Shown here piece after piece: positions 1 through 11,631 of a stretch of 64,000 nt of DNA (the first letter of the stretch is position 1; each line of letters starts with the position of its first letter). This DNA is from Ampullaceana balthica (lineage: Eukaryota; Mollusca; Gastropoda; Lymnaeidae): the NCBI GenBank assembly GCA_944989445.1, contig CALYLW010000067.1:603905-667904 (forward strand). The letters run 5' to 3'. Both the position numbers and the translations under genes were made by a program. A model generated the notes under the pieces. The model saw only the letters and a list, made by a program, of their open reading frames with translations. It was not told the DNA's origin and did not search any database.

Positions 1-337
1 TTTGGTAAACTTCATTAATTTAGTTACTAAATTACTGTGTCTTTTCAGTCACCTGGTGGGGTGCACTGAACACTCAGTTAATACAAATTTATAATTAAAT
101 AAGAACAATATTTTATGTAGTTTAACTTAAATTTTATTTGTACAACACTTAATATTGGGGCCGTCCATAAATGCCGTCACGTGATTTTGGCCGATTTTTA
201 CCCACTCGCTCGTCACAAAAACGTAGACCCCCCCCCTCCAATATGACACCACAAAGCTTTGCGGGCCCCCCCTCTCCCCCTCCCCCCATAAAAGCCGTAT
301 TTTTATTTGAAAATGAGCATATTTCAAATCATTTTTT

Positions 338-374
338 AAATCCTTTATATTAACTCGTGGTGTCTGCGGCGGAC

Positions 375-407
<33 letters not shown>

Positions 408-811
408 CGCCAAAACTTTTGATCGATTTTTAACCCACTTGCTCGCAAGATAGCGAGCTGAAATTTTGCAGGCAGTTTCGTACCGATGATAAAAACAACG
501 TATCAAAATTTCAGATCGATCGCATGTACCGTAATTAAATTATTGATTTTTTAGATTATTTTTTTTATTCCTATGTATCATGCTATTTTTTGAGATAGAG
601 CGTCGCGGTGCGTATTATATTGAACAACCTTTCTGTCGCGCAATAAGGTGCGTATTTTATTGACAGCTCTTTTTATAAACATATTCCTGATCGGTGCGTA
701 TTATATTAAACATGTTTTACGACACAACTTCAATTTTGTATTTCTGGATGGTCTGGCGCTGCGTATTATAATGAACATTCTTTTAGTTACTTCTCGTACA
801 TAAAGGATTTA
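338..811 (+). repeat. Dispersed repeat with AAATCCYTTATAT ends, copy 1
   Basis: This interspersed repeat is bounded by AAATCCTTTATAT on the left and its inverse (ATAAAGGATTTATAG) on the right. Its core includes the phrase TTTCAGATCGATCG...GTACCGTAATTAAAT. Related copies are at 7528-7946 (same orientation) and at 13974-14409 and 22461-22966 (inverted). No coding capacity is visible, so it is probably a non-autonomous DNA element. Confidence 0.55.
375..406. repeat. (CTTG)8 microsatellite
   Basis: Eight perfect tandem CTTG units lie inside the dispersed repeat. The inverted relative near 14375 keeps only a few CAAG units, so the tract has expanded or contracted independently. Confidence 0.9.
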
Positions 812-1126
812 TAGTCAAAAACTTGGTTTTTTACGGGTTGTTTTTATTGTCATTTAAATATGTATTTAGTGTAAGTCTGCAGTCTGCACTCTTAACTCTG
901 CGTGTTAAGCTGTTGAAAACGTCATTCATTAAATAAATTGTAAGCAATCAAATATTTAAGTGGAACTTTTATTTAAAGTTGTGATTTATATGTGACGTCA
1001 CATTTCTTAACACCCCCCCCCCACCTTTTTTTATGTGCGTGACGTCATTTATGGGCCATTGGTCATATTTGATGAAAATTTTGCGTGTCCTCTTTTTTCC
1101 ATCTGACAATTATGTTAACCCTAGGG

Positions 1127-1342
1127 GTGACACTACGAGCTACTGCACTGGGTGACACCAACTCTAGTGACGCCTCTGTTGTGACCTTCGATTATTGGGA
1201 ATTTTTAATAATTAAAATCTGTACAAATTATTCCGAATATCAATTGAAAAAAATAGTTTGTGTGGGGGGGGGCACCGGGGGGCGGGGGTTGACACCACGA
1301 ATTTACCGCACCGAGTGACACCAACCTAAGCTACGCCTCTGC
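1127..1342. repeat. Two partial ends of a GACACCAAC...ACGCC element
   Basis: Two similar segments (about 1127-1181 and 1271-1342) each run GGGTGACAC...GAGTGACACCAAC...CTACGCCTCTG. The same terminal sequence occurs at 16084-16641. They look like stacked or deleted ends of a non-autonomous element with CAGWGGCGT termini. Confidence 0.4.
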
Positions 1343-2560
1343 GTGATTGTATTTAATTATGTCTGTAATATAATATTATTTATCAACCTGAAATAATCAG
1401 GAGCTTCACTTCTCCCCAGTGGTATTAGAAGATTAAAATAAGAGGAGAAAGATATCAGATTATGTTATCAATTTTATCTTCAAAACAAAATCAGTCAAAC
1501 ATACACCCAATTAATATTAACGCTTAGCTAATCAATTGCCAGCCTCATCTTGACACTACAGCGTCACATACTCGGCGCCCCGTTTTGAAAGGTATACGGT
1601 AAATTATATTTAGTTTTAAGACCTTAGTTTATCTATCGCGAGCCTTTTGTGAGACGTGGTGAGGGTAGCAAATAAAGGGGGAAAAAAAGGGGGGGGTGCG
1701 GCTTACCACTGTGTTCACCACATTATGTCGAGTTTACCTGTGTGCGATTTTAAACTCTCGGTCATGTCAAGGGACGCCACCCTTGGGGCTGTTAGATAGA
1801 CAGGTTGTCTATCTTGGTGACTCCATGGTCAAATGCATCAATAAGGACTACATTACACAGCAGTCAGGTATGACTAAAATATCAATTTGTCATTGAAATC
1901 TCATCATGATCCTAATTTCATTAGCATATTTATCATTTCTTTATTGATAGTAATTACTAATAGTATGTGAATTTTATCAATTCTGTAGCCAAAGCCACCA
2001 ATAGTACGTGTACAGAACAGAAGGGCTCTCATTCTGATACTTTTTTCGATTCTTATCAATCACATTCTTATACCCACCGGTCATTGAAGCCCTAATAGTT
2101 GTATAATATGATAAGGCGTGTGCAATCCTTCATTGTAAAACTTAACTAAGTCTTGACTCAAAGATTCATGATGGGAACCGTTACTTTTTTGTCTTGTGAT
2201 ATTCTTATGTTTCTGAATGATCCATTTATTTTGACAACGTTGGTGTTGTAGTGCTTCCCACCCCTCTCTTCTAAATTCTCTACACTGAAAGTGTCTCTTG
2301 AATTATGCTGCTAAGATTGACATCGTATACAAAATGATAGGCGCCATAATGATCAGATTATTGATCGTGCATGAGTCATGAGCCCTTATGACATAGGTGA
2401 AAGAGTAAAATATGTTTGATATTTAAGCTGACGCACTTCCACGCGATGTTTCAAATCTTCGTTTCAATCTTCTGATTTTTTAAGCGAGATGTGTTTTAAA
2501 GAGAATCTTTGACTTGAAGTCTCTAAAAACTTCACCTTACCAATCAACAGCCCCAAGTGC
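1343..2560. other. Intergenic, nothing recognised
   Basis: The only notable feature is a poly-A/poly-G run near 1680-1700. Short ORFs here have no recognisable domain or splice context. Confidence 0.5.
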
Positions 2561-2830
2561 GGGTTATCTTATCTTATCTGTTGCAGACGCTCCTTCTATG
2601 TAGAAGATTATTGCGTCCTACGCTAATCTATGGTTTGTGTCTAGTCCTGCATTTTTATTAGAGATTTAAATGTTGATAGAGTGTTGGTTTTTCCTGGTTT
2701 CCTCAGGCAACCCATTCCACGCTCGAATTCCGGACGGGAAGAACGAGAATTTGTATGTGTTTGTTCTTGCATACGGAATAAGAAAGGTGTTTTCATCCTT
2801 ATGTCTATCTGAGGGTTGTATTAAGTTTGG
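2561..2830 (-). mobile_element. CR1-like LINE 3' end, fragment
   Basis: This stretch closely matches the 3' part of the CR1-like copy at 36361-36915 (shared phrases such as GACGCTCCTTC..AGAAGATTATTGCG and CGGAATAAG.AAGGTGTTTT). It starts with the TTATCTTATCT short-repeat tail. The element's sense strand is minus, and only the 3' untranslated portion is present. No clear gene is seen from here to 3700. Confidence 0.6.
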
Positions 2831-3700
2831 TTAGAAGTAAATCATCATGTGTTAACTGCACACAAAGGCAAACATTTTTTAACATTATATTTATATTATA
2901 TGATAGAGTCTGTTAGATTTATATGAAAAATTGTCACTATATGATAGATTGTCGTTATGTTTTAGATTTTCCTTATATTTTAGATTGTGTTATATGCTAG
3001 ACTGTGTTAAAGTTAAGTATTGTTCTCTGTGTGCAATTTTATCTCTCTCACAGCCCTGTCCCTTGGTCAAGTCATTAGATAGGGTCCAACATAAAGTCAC
3101 GTCTTGAAACGGTCAATGCAACTTTGAGCCTAGATCATCTGGGACATAATTTGACACGCATACCAAAGTGGTCGCCAGTTTTATTTGGTCACACAGGCCT
3201 CTGTCCACACGTTGACAGCATCCCTCCCCCACACCACACACACCAATAGCGTTAAACCTGTCAGTCAACCGCGAAGCTCCAACATTTCCCTCCCGTGGTG
3301 TGTGTTGTGGGTGGGTGAGACTGGGTGGTCATCTCTATGTGCATGAAGTTGATTATCTGTCTAATTTGATCCAGACATTTTAAATTCGGACATATTGAAG
3401 TAGCAACTAAATCTTCCGCCATCCTTTCCCTCCATCCCCTTCGTCTATCCCTTCCCTTTGTCTTGGGCTACTGTTATCTTTTGGCCTATAAAAAGAGATC
3501 GAACTGTTAAAAAGATGCCCTCGTTGCTTGACTGAATGAACTAAATTGTTATCATCCTGTGCTGTTGCTTGATTGATGAAGGTACAAACGAGTGGACTAG
3601 ATACTAAATACACACTATAATGAGATAACATCTCTGGGTTGTGGTGATAACGATTAGATAGGTAGGACTTTGTGTCCTCGCGTGTTTATAACTGAACAGA

Positions 3701-3830
3701 GGCAATCACAAGGCAGCAATAACATTCACAGTGGAGGACACATAGGCAATCACAAGGCAGCAATAACATTCACAGTGGACGACACAGAGTCAATCACAAG
3801 GCAGCAATAACATTCACAGTGGAGGACACA
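3701..3830. repeat. 44-bp tandem repeat, about 3 copies
   Basis: Units begin with CAATCACAAGGCAGCAATAA at 3703, 3747 and 3791, a 44-bp period. An inverted single copy lies at about 5540-5600, just beyond the transposon at 3858-5533, so that transposon is flanked by inverted copies of the same unit. Confidence 0.8.
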
Positions 3831-3857
3831 TCAATTTATTTCCAGATCTGACTCTGA

Positions 3858-5533
3858 GGGGCCGTCCATAAATGACGTCACGCGATTTTTTCCGATTTTT
3901 GACCCCCTCCCTCCACCTCGTCACGCGTCGTCACAAAAACTTAGACGTTCCCCTCTAAAAATACGTCACACATCTTTGACCCCCCCCCCAAAAAAAAATA
4001 ATATTTTATTTTAAAAAAATCCAAATAAGTATGTTTCAAATCACTTTTATTGTCCTTTAAGAATTTATTATTTATTTAGTGAAGATCTACATTGTAATAT
4101 CGTAACTCGCGTGAAGCATTTTTTAGAAACGTTTAACTGGCCTTCAGAAAACGAACTGTGTTTTAACATCCTTAGATTATATTTTATGTTAATGCATACA
4201 AATTAAACATTGACTATTAATCATCACGGTTAATGTCTTTGTTTAGAAAAATAAATTATTTTTTAAAAAACATTTTTAAAATGTATTTTTTTAAAAATCC
4301 CTCAATTGACTGACGGGCATCCCGTAGGAAAGAGGTCGGCGAACAGAGGTAAGTAACCTCATCTGGGGTCAAAAAGGGAATTCTTGGGGGTAATGCACAC
4401 TCATTTGGGACATATAACATCCACTACAATCCACTAGATATATTAAAATACGTCATGTATACGTGTACGCTTGGAACATATGCCCATTATTGAACCGGTT
4501 CCTTCCAGAAAATGCATTTTTAAAAAAAATTGGCAACTATGTAGATTTCTTACCTACGTACTATACGAAGACACCTAAATCTACCCTACTTTCATTTATA
4601 TTGACACCAGTGACAATAATCTTAATCCACATGACTTGTCTGCATCACGTATCATTTCTGTGATATTTAAAATTAATGCCTTAAAAACTGAGCTAAGAAG
4701 AAAAGTTGTTTTGTGCTCCTCTCGAATTGCAATGTCAAGAATTTGATGCATTCAATAAATTAATGAATAATTGACTAATTTTAAATGGACTCATTTACAT
4801 TTATATCTAGAAGACCAGAATGGCCAGGGGCGTTTGACCAAAAACCCATCGAACAATTATATCAAACTTAAAACGTTTTTAATTCTATCAAATAGATTCC
4901 CCCCCCCCTTCCGCGTTTAAAGAAAAAGGATATTCCGTGTCGTTTTGACTTAAAATATCTACACATAATCCTATTCAGATCATTTTAAGACACTTTTGCA
5001 TGCTTGTAAAACTCACCAGTAGCATTTTCGGGTGGTTAACGACGCTCCCCCAAATCCCCGAGTCATGTAAGCAGTACCTAGAGTCTAGGGGTTGTGGGGG
5101 GGGGGAGGTAACGCACACATAAACTTGTATATTTTGGCGTAATGGGCAAAAAAGTCCATGAGAGAACCAAACGGAGCTGCGGTTACATCACAAATGCTTT
5201 GATGTCAACATTAAACGACGCAGTGTAACAATTTCATATGTTATCTTGTGGATTCTCAAACTTAAGGATTATAATTAGATTTAATTTTCGTGTCTTGATA
5301 GCTTACGCCAACCAGCGTCTGATGGCCTACCGACCGGCACATTGAGAAGCACTGATTTTTTAAAAAAAGAGTCATTAAATAAATTGTAAGCGACCAAATA
5401 TTTCAGTGGAAGTTTATCCTTTTGATGTGACGTCACATTTCTTCAACCCCCTCCCTCCCCCTCGTCACGCATCGTCACAAAGTGTGACCCCCCTCCCCCC
5501 CCTAGGTGCGTGACGTCATTTATGGACGGCCCC
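3858..5533. mobile_element. TIR transposon, GGGGCCGTCCATAAA family, copy 2 (1.68 kb)
   Basis: It has near-perfect terminal inverted repeats starting GGGGCCGTCCATAAATGACG and a TGA duplication on each side (3855-3857 and 5534-5536). It shares long internal stretches with copy 4 at 40830-42434, for example around 4590-4700 versus 41620-41730. A short reading frame near 4463-4663 is related to one at 41593-41865 but is broken. The 3-bp target duplication suggests a PIF/Harbinger-like element, but no transposase domain can be recognised. Confidence 0.7.
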
Positions 5534-5604
5534 TGAGACACAAGTTGCCTCGCATTGTCCTCCACTGTGACTGTTATTGCTGCCTTGTGATTGCCCACGC
5601 ACGT

Positions 5605-5740
5605 TTTTAGTCATATTAAATCAAAGTACTTGAACGTATAAGTTTTAAATTATTTTCTTCTTTTTAGTCCGCTTATAAAAACGTGGTTTTTTAAAATCTT
5701 TTTTTTACTTCTATTTATTAATTTAGCTTGATCGCAGTCC
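5605..5740. repeat. Single arm of a foldback repeat
   Basis: The sequence CACGTTTTTAGTCATATTAAA...TCCGCTTATAAAAACGTGG matches the arms of the inverted repeats at 14425-14765 and 30925-31200. Only one arm is present here. Confidence 0.55.
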
Positions 5741-5916
5741 CTCCCTTTGCCACGAGTCCAGCCATGACCCTCAGTGAACAGACGGCCAAAGTCTAGCGTC
5801 ATTTTCCCTTGGGCACACATGGACTAGGCCACCCCATGGAGTAGATTTTTTTTTAATTTCTCAATTTTTTTTTCACTCTATTTTTCATAAATGGAAAATC
5901 CATCCCATGGTTAAAA

Positions 5917-6063
5917 GATGCGCACCAAACAGTATAGTTGTATTGTAGTAATGCGCGATGTGCACCAAACATGTCATCTTGTACAGTTGTATTGAAGTAA
6001 TGAACGATGTGCACCAAACATGTCATCTTGTACAGTTGTATTGAAGTAATGAACGATCTGCAC
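5917..6063. repeat. 49-bp tandem repeat, about 2.5 copies
   Basis: Units start GATGYGCACCAAAC at about 5917, 5957 and 6006, with a partial unit at 6055. The two complete units are almost identical; the first is deleted internally. Confidence 0.75.
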
Positions 6064-6076
6064 GATTAGCATTTAA

Positions 6077-6322
6077 GGGGCCGTCCATAAAGTAAGTCAC
6101 GCTCCAGGGGGGAGGGGTGTAAGAAAGTGTGACACTTTGTGACAGGGGGAGGGGTGTCCGGCTATGCGTGACGTCACGGTGTTTTATATTAAATTTTAAT
6201 TATTTTGTAAATAAAAAACATTTTTGTTCAAAGTGCGACGTACTTTAGTCCGAGATTTGTGACAGGGGGAGGGGGAGTTAAAAACGGTCAAAAATAGCGT
6301 GAAGTACTTTATGGACGGCCCT
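6077..6322. mobile_element. 246-bp MITE with GGGGCCGTCCATAAAG ends, copy 3
   Basis: This is a short non-autonomous element. Its left end is GGGGCCGTCCATAAAG and its right end is CTTTATGGACGGCC plus one mismatched terminal base. TAA is duplicated on both sides. The interior is GTGACAGGGGGAGG-type sequence found again at 43640-43735. Confidence 0.75.
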
Positions 6323-6439
6323 TAAACGTAGTTATGCTTTTACTTTTCTAACTTTCTTAGTAGAAAAATCGTGTATTATGCTATCGTTTCAATATGGAAC
6401 TGTTCATTATTAATGTCAATAAAAATCATTTATTTCACA

Positions 6440-7130
6440 TTAAATTGCTTCATTTAGTAGGTCGAAAATGGGGTTGGCGTCTACGTGGCTCGACAGACGA
6501 GAAGGGTTTCGGAGCTGCAGCTGACCGCAGCCTGAAACCAACAACTCCTGGCAGGCAATGTCGAAGTCCGATATGTCAGGTGTTAGTTACATATGATTAC
6601 AGTCGCTGTATGGATCTTAGACAGAGCATTAGATGCAATGCCGATGATGAAAACCACAGTGCCCGTTGAAGGTCGGTTTATTCCGAGGCGACCGTTTCGT
6701 CCCCCCCCCTCATTTACTAGCAACGCCATTGAGCGGTGCCGGTTTAGGGCCAGGAGCGCCAGTACGTATTCGCAAAAGGTACCACGAAGAACGTAGCGGA
6801 CGCCAGCTCTGAGAAAACCTTCCAATGGGATTACACACTACGTCTGTCATTGACGATCCCCCGCTTTGCGGCAGTCCTAGCCATAGAGACGCATATGCTT
6901 TGCCGGGGTGGCGCCGAAGTTGAAGCTATTTGAAGTAGGGAAAATTTCACCCCTCCTTGTGAGGTCACTTTTAGTGGGATTATCTTCGACTATGTCCTGG
7001 ATGCCCAGGCGGCCGCTTCAGAAGCGACCGTTCCGGGGGGGGGGTCTCTCAGCTGTTAGGTCCCTTTTGGGGAGGGGTGGGATAGCTGAGGGGGTTTTCC
7101 GGCAAGACCCATGAAGAGCACTTGGCTCGG
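6440..7130. other. GC-rich segment of unknown origin
   Basis: This block is clearly more GC-rich than the flanking DNA and has overlapping short reading frames on both strands (for example 6583-6825 on minus, 6908-7114 on plus). None has a domain I recognise. It may be a fragment of an unclassified element or of a decayed gene. Confidence 0.3.
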
Positions 7131-7386
7131 GGCTGCTGATATTCTTCCACATGTAGTATATTTAGTAGGTAACATGGGATTATACACGAATTTTTTTCTT
7201 GCAAGGGCACTAACCTACATGGCTTTAGTTTCTACAAAGTCAATAAACTATTCTACAACTTGAACTTTGCAGCTGTCAAATATCATACAAAGGTATTTAG
7301 CTTGTTTTATTTGGTCCATTTTTTTCTCACTACGCCTCTCAATAGGTCTTATCATTCATTTTGAATCATTTGCAACAAATAGGAGA

Positions 7387-7512
7387 CACTATATTTATTA
7401 CACTATATTTATTACACTATATTTATTACACTATATTTATTACACTATATTTATTACACTATATTTATTACACTATATTTATTACACTATATTTATTACA
7501 CTATATTTATTA
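7387..7512. repeat. 14-bp tandem repeat, nine perfect copies
   Basis: The unit CACTATATTTATTA is repeated nine times with no mismatch (126 bp). The 110-codon reading frame that crosses it owes its length to the repeat, and 14 bp drives it through all frames, so it is not taken as a gene. Confidence 0.95.
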
Positions 7513-7527
7513 CCCATCTTAATTATT

Positions 7528-7946
7528 AAATCCCTTATATTAAGTTCGAAATCCTGTCGTCATCTCGTTCGCGGGCGGAAAAACAAAGGTCTAAAATGAC
7601 ACACTTCCCGTGATGCCATCGAGCTGAAATTTGGCACATAGACTCGTGTTACCTAACAATGCATCGTATCAAAATTTCAGATCGATCGAACGTACCGTAA
7701 TTAAATTAATGCATTTTTAGTTTATCTCTATATAACATATGTAATTCAAATTCACGGTTTGTTATTGTTTTTCTTTCACGTGCCATTTGATTTCACGCGT
7801 TGACGCCACCCGTCGATATCCACACCCCCTCCCATCCCTTCCCCCGGTTTTAAAGCCAGGGGATATCACTCGGTGTCAGTCTGTAAATGTTTGTCGCGTT
7901 TGAACATAATCAATACTTTTAGTTATGTCTCATATATAAGGGAATT
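7528..7946 (+). repeat. Dispersed repeat with AAATCCCTTATAT ends, copy 2
   Basis: Left end AAATCCCTTATATTAA and right end ATATATAAGGGAATTATAG form short inverted termini. The core matches the inverted copy at 22461-22966 over most of its length. Confidence 0.6.
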
Positions 7947-8212
7947 ATAGTCAAAAACTTTGTTTTTACGGGTTTGTTTTATTACTATATGTTCGCGTAA
8001 TGCTGGGTCGTACGTAGTCAACAAGCTCTCGAAAATGTCCTTTATTTTCAACTGAATTGATGTCTTCCTCATGAACACTTTCACGATGACCTCTCGACGC
8101 CGAATTTTGTTTTTTCTAAGAATCTATTTATATCAAGTATTCTTGGGAGAATTTCCTTCCATTTTTTATTTCTTTATCAATATTCTGTTGTTGTAGTTTA
8201 TCAAAAGTGATC

Positions 8213-8680
8213 TTAATAACTTTTCGCCATTAGGCAAAACTTGAAAAAAAACACCCAATCGCGATTAAGCTTTCTTGTGTTACCTTTGTCTTTGATTAAA
8301 CTACAAGGACGTTTTACTCCTTCACTGAAATCGGCGTGTACATTTTGAATTGCAAACAGACATTGACGTACCATGAATACTCTTGTATTATCGTCAATCT
8401 TGTTAAAATATAATCCAACATCTTTCATAGAAATAGTCGGAATAATTTGTGCTACTAACTCTAAATCAGAACTTGATGAACTTTCTACTTCTTCGCCAGT
8501 ATGTGAGGCAGGTCTTTCCTCTTCAACAACATTTCAAGAAGTTATTTCACCTGCTTTTTCGCTAGTACTTGAGGCAAAAATATTAAAGGATTTACAAGTT
8601 GATTCGCAGAGACGTATTTCAATAGAGCCCCAATGTTTTTATTCTGCATTTCCTCCCTTGCCTTCTTTTTTCCAGTAATA
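8213..8680 (-). pseudogene. hAT transposase N-terminal fragment (ZMYM1-like)
   Basis: Read on the minus strand, the frame has an acidic/serine stretch and then a segment like the TTF-type zinc-finger region of ZMYM1-like hAT proteins (DVGLYFNKIDDNTR, then RKLNRDWVFFFK before a stop). In-frame stops occur upstream near 8540 and 8660. No catalytic region follows. It is best read as a decayed hAT relic; the family assignment is from recalled family resemblance. Confidence 0.45.
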
Positions 8681-9039
8681 TAAATTACTACTTTCAATTT
8701 AAAAACAATATTTGACCCCCCATGCCATGTAGAATGTAGATACTTGTTCGCGCATCAATCTGGCATGTCGAAAATCCATGCAAAATCTGTCGTGGCGATA
8801 TCAATAGTATACTCGGCACAGCGGTGATGTGTTTTGTATAGTTTTCTTATAAAAGCGTCATCTGTGACGTATACCACTTAATTTTCCAAACAAATCGATA
8901 ACATTTTTGAGCGATTTTAACTTTCTGAACGGTTTAGCGTTAATTTTAACAAAAAGTATGTAATCAAACAAATGTGCGAATCCGCTTATTACGACTCGAA
9001 AGTACGAATATTTTTGTTTAATCCGGGTTTTCCCCCTTC

Positions 9040-9163
9040 AATAGAAAAAGGGCGGTTGTCAGAAATGGCTGTACTTTTCAAATGCCCACAAGTGCCGCCC
9101 TCTAAATGTGTTCCGCCCGGTGCGAACCGCACCCACTGCACCCCCTTGCTACGCCACTGCGAA
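9040..9163. repeat. Partial hAT-like end (CAGTGGCGTAGC terminus)
   Basis: The right end reads GCTACGCCACTG, the inverse of the CAGTGGCGTAGC terminus seen intact at 12465. The opposite end was not found, so this is a truncated copy. An AT microsatellite follows at about 9180-9225. Confidence 0.45.
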
Positions 9164-9600
9164 TAACATATATACAATTTTAATATATATACCGGTATGT
9201 ATATATATATATATACATGTATAAATGTCTTGTTTTGTTTGTTTGCATGATATAGTCCAAAAAGCAACACACACGCAGTGTGTCTACCAGTTTAAGAGTT
9301 TGAGAATGGCTGTGACTTGAACTAACAGTTATCTCCTGCCCTTGATTCCTGTCACTGGATTTCTCCAACACATGTCACCGTCGAACTTTTTTTTTACGAC
9401 ATGAAAGGGAGACAATCATAATTTTATTAATTTAAGTCACCGGTTTCAGTTCGACTTGAGTGACTAAAATAATGTCACAAGCAAGGAAACGAACGAAGAC
9501 TAAGATTTGTATTTAAGTGTACGTGCAGTTTGCCCAGCACACCACCACCCCCCCCCCAATCTTCAACCACACGCACACAATATATCGATCGCCTGACCCC

Positions 9601-9700
9601 TCAATAAATCTTATCTTATCGTTTACAGACGCTACTTCTGTAGGCCTACAGAAGATTACTGCGTCCTTCGCGTATCCATGGTTTATGTCTAGTCTTGAAA
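9601..9700 (-). mobile_element. CR1-like LINE 3' fragment
   Basis: CTTATCTTATCGTTTACAG, then GACGCTACTTCTG...AGAAGATTACTGCGTCC, matches the 3' terminal region of the copies at 2561 and 36361. It is truncated after about 100 bp. Confidence 0.55.
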
Positions 9701-9737
9701 ATACGTAAATAAGTGAATGTTTCGTCAATCGATATTT

Positions 9738-9830
9738 GTGAAGCTGTTGTGATGGTCCATTTTAAGACTTGTAAAACTTTTTGTGTTGGTCCATTTTAAG
9801 ACTTGTAAAGCTGTTGTGTTGGTCCACACC
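9738..9830. repeat. About 34-bp tandem repeat, 2.5 copies
   Basis: TGGTCCATTTTAAGACTTGT recurs at about 9751 and 9785, followed by a partial unit. No other feature lies between 9830 and 10150. Confidence 0.65.
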
Positions 9831-10246
9831 AAGATTTACAGAGCTGTAGTATTCTGACCCCTGTAGCTTTGGCAAGCGCCAGTTTTATCTGTGACTGCAC
9901 AATTGACAATTAATTAACATGAGTGTAGATATTCAGTGCTGGCCAAAGTGTGTGTTCTGCTGGCTATTGTAGTGGTTCATTGCGGTATGTGAACTATTAT
10001 TGTTTTCTTAAATTCTGTTTATGAAACAAAAGTAGATGTCGAGACCGAAGGATACAGAAATAAAACACAACTTTAAACTGATCTTATAAATGTTGATGTT
10101 GACAAGTAACTCGAATGTGTGCTCAGGAAGCTCACGACATTATTCAAAGTGATCAGTCTGTCTTGTGTACCTATGTCTACCTGATGGTTGTATTAGATTC
10201 TTTGGGTTGTATTACCAATTTAGAATTAATTGCCTTATGTATTATT

Positions 10247-10632
10247 TAAGGCTGCGAAAATTAATTTGATCGATTAAAATTCGATTAAAATTTAAGAAAA
10301 TATTTCCACTTTTTTCCAATTTATTAATAATTTATATTTTTTTGTAACTTAAGTACATACTTTAGCCTTGTATTATTATTATTTATTTAGACATGCATAC
10401 GTAAACAAAAAGGTTTTACTTCCTTATTTTTTGCATAGCAGAACAAATTTGCTGTTATATGTCACACAATTTGGGAGCCATGGATTTACCGCGACTTAAA
10501 CGATTTCGCCAAATAATGAATCGCTACTTAACGGGATCTATATATGCGTTATAAAAATAAAATTAATCGAAATTAGTCGATTAAATTTTTTCCAGATTAA
10601 TCCAACAGAATTTGTTTAATCAGTACCAGCCT
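10247..10632. mobile_element. hAT-derived repeat inserted in CR1
   Basis: It starts GGCTGCGAAAATTAATTTGA and ends in the matching ...AATTTG..AGCC context. Its interior (TTATTAATAATTTATA, GGGAGCCATGGATTTACCGCG) matches the hAT element starting at 34539. It is a non-autonomous or internally deleted relative. Confidence 0.5.
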
Positions 10633-10785
10633 TAGTATTATTACTACTTTGCTCTTCTATTCTCTAGTGTTTAAAGGTTAAATGATTTAACTAATGGTGT
10701 TATTCTTGTCAGCGAAATATATTCTCCTGGAATGAATCTGGAAGCTTTTTAAAAATTAGTTCTAGTTAGTTTGTTGGGTCCCATA

Positions 10786-11066
10786 CATGGGCATAGGGAA
10801 GGGGGGCAAGGGGGTGCATTTGCCCCCCCCCTACATTTGAGAAAAAAAGTTTTTAATTTATTAAATGCATTAATAAATGTTGTATTTTAGCTATTAGAGC
10901 ACTAATTTGGAAGTCTTATTAATTTCTAAGGCTTTTTTCAACCCTTATTTTATACTGAACTTGAATTTAATTGAAAATTGTACCTGTATGGCATTGTCAG
11001 TTAAAATTAAAAAAAAGTGGGATTTTTTTGCCCCCCCCCCTGGAAAAATTCCTAGCGACGCCCATG
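10786..11066. mobile_element. 281-bp hAT-type MITE with 8-bp target duplication
   Basis: The ends are CATGGGC... and ...GCCCATG. The octamer GTCCCATA occurs immediately on both sides (10778-10785 and 11067-11074). Removing the element restores the CR1 sequence found uninterrupted at about 36830. An 8-bp duplication is typical of hAT elements. Confidence 0.75.
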
Positions 11067-11631
11067 GTCCCATACAGAAGATGCATATTCTAGAACATGT
11101 AGGTCTCACCAAAGGAAAGTAGATTTTCAGTTTTATATTCTTAATACATCTGTAAAAAGTTTCTCTTTATAGAGCCTTTTTTTAAAATTACTACATCGAC
11201 ATGGGGATTCCATGATAATTTCTGATTTATTATGACTCCTAAATACTGCATTTACTTGTTATTTTTGACTCTGTACTGTGTGTTTTCTGTCTGTTTATAA
11301 ATGGGGTGGGGGAGTAAGGGGTAAATGTGGGTTGGTTGAGATGATGTAACAAAAGGTAAAACATTTAAAACAAAACATGCTGAAATGCGCAGACGGTGAG
11401 GAGCATGTACGATTTGTGTAACACCTTGTGGTGAAGTCACTCAAGGGAGAGAAAGATGTCCTAGTAATACTAGTAAGAAAATTGATAGTTCTGTATGAGT
11501 TCGTCACTAAAACTGTATGTAGTTCAACCACCCAACTATTTCAGGCAGTGACTGAATGTAAGAACTTGAAGCTCAGACATCAAAACATTTGGATGATGTT
11601 GGCGTGACCTGACCACAACACACCCACCAAG

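Larger units (their letters stand above)
157..1057. mobile_element. TIR transposon, GGGGCCGTCCATAAA family, copy 1
   Basis: The left end reads GGGGCCGTCCATAAA and the right end is a decayed inverted copy (CATTTATGGGCC). Both ends carry the TGACGTCA-like motif and C/G-rich runs typical of this family in the window. The flanking trinucleotide ATT is repeated on both sides, a 3-bp target duplication like that of the other copies. No transposase is readable. A second repeat (338-811) lies inside it, so this is a nested, old insertion. Confidence 0.6.
10150..11135 (-). mobile_element. CR1-like LINE fragment split by two insertions
   Basis: Pieces at about 10150-10246, 10633-10785 and 11067-11135 are collinear with the uninterrupted CR1-like copy at 36600-36915. 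They contain the antisense of its reverse-transcriptase tail. The interruptions are a hAT-type repeat (10247-10632) and a MITE with target duplication (10786-11066). Confidence 0.6.

Noticed and set aside
7387..7512. Possible CRISPR-like array
   Set aside because: The units are directly adjacent with no spacers, in a eukaryotic context; it is a minisatellite.
7267..7599. 110-codon ORF across the 14-bp repeat
   Set aside because: Its length depends on nine perfect repeat units, and the Tyr/Ile/Leu-rich pattern comes from the repeat.
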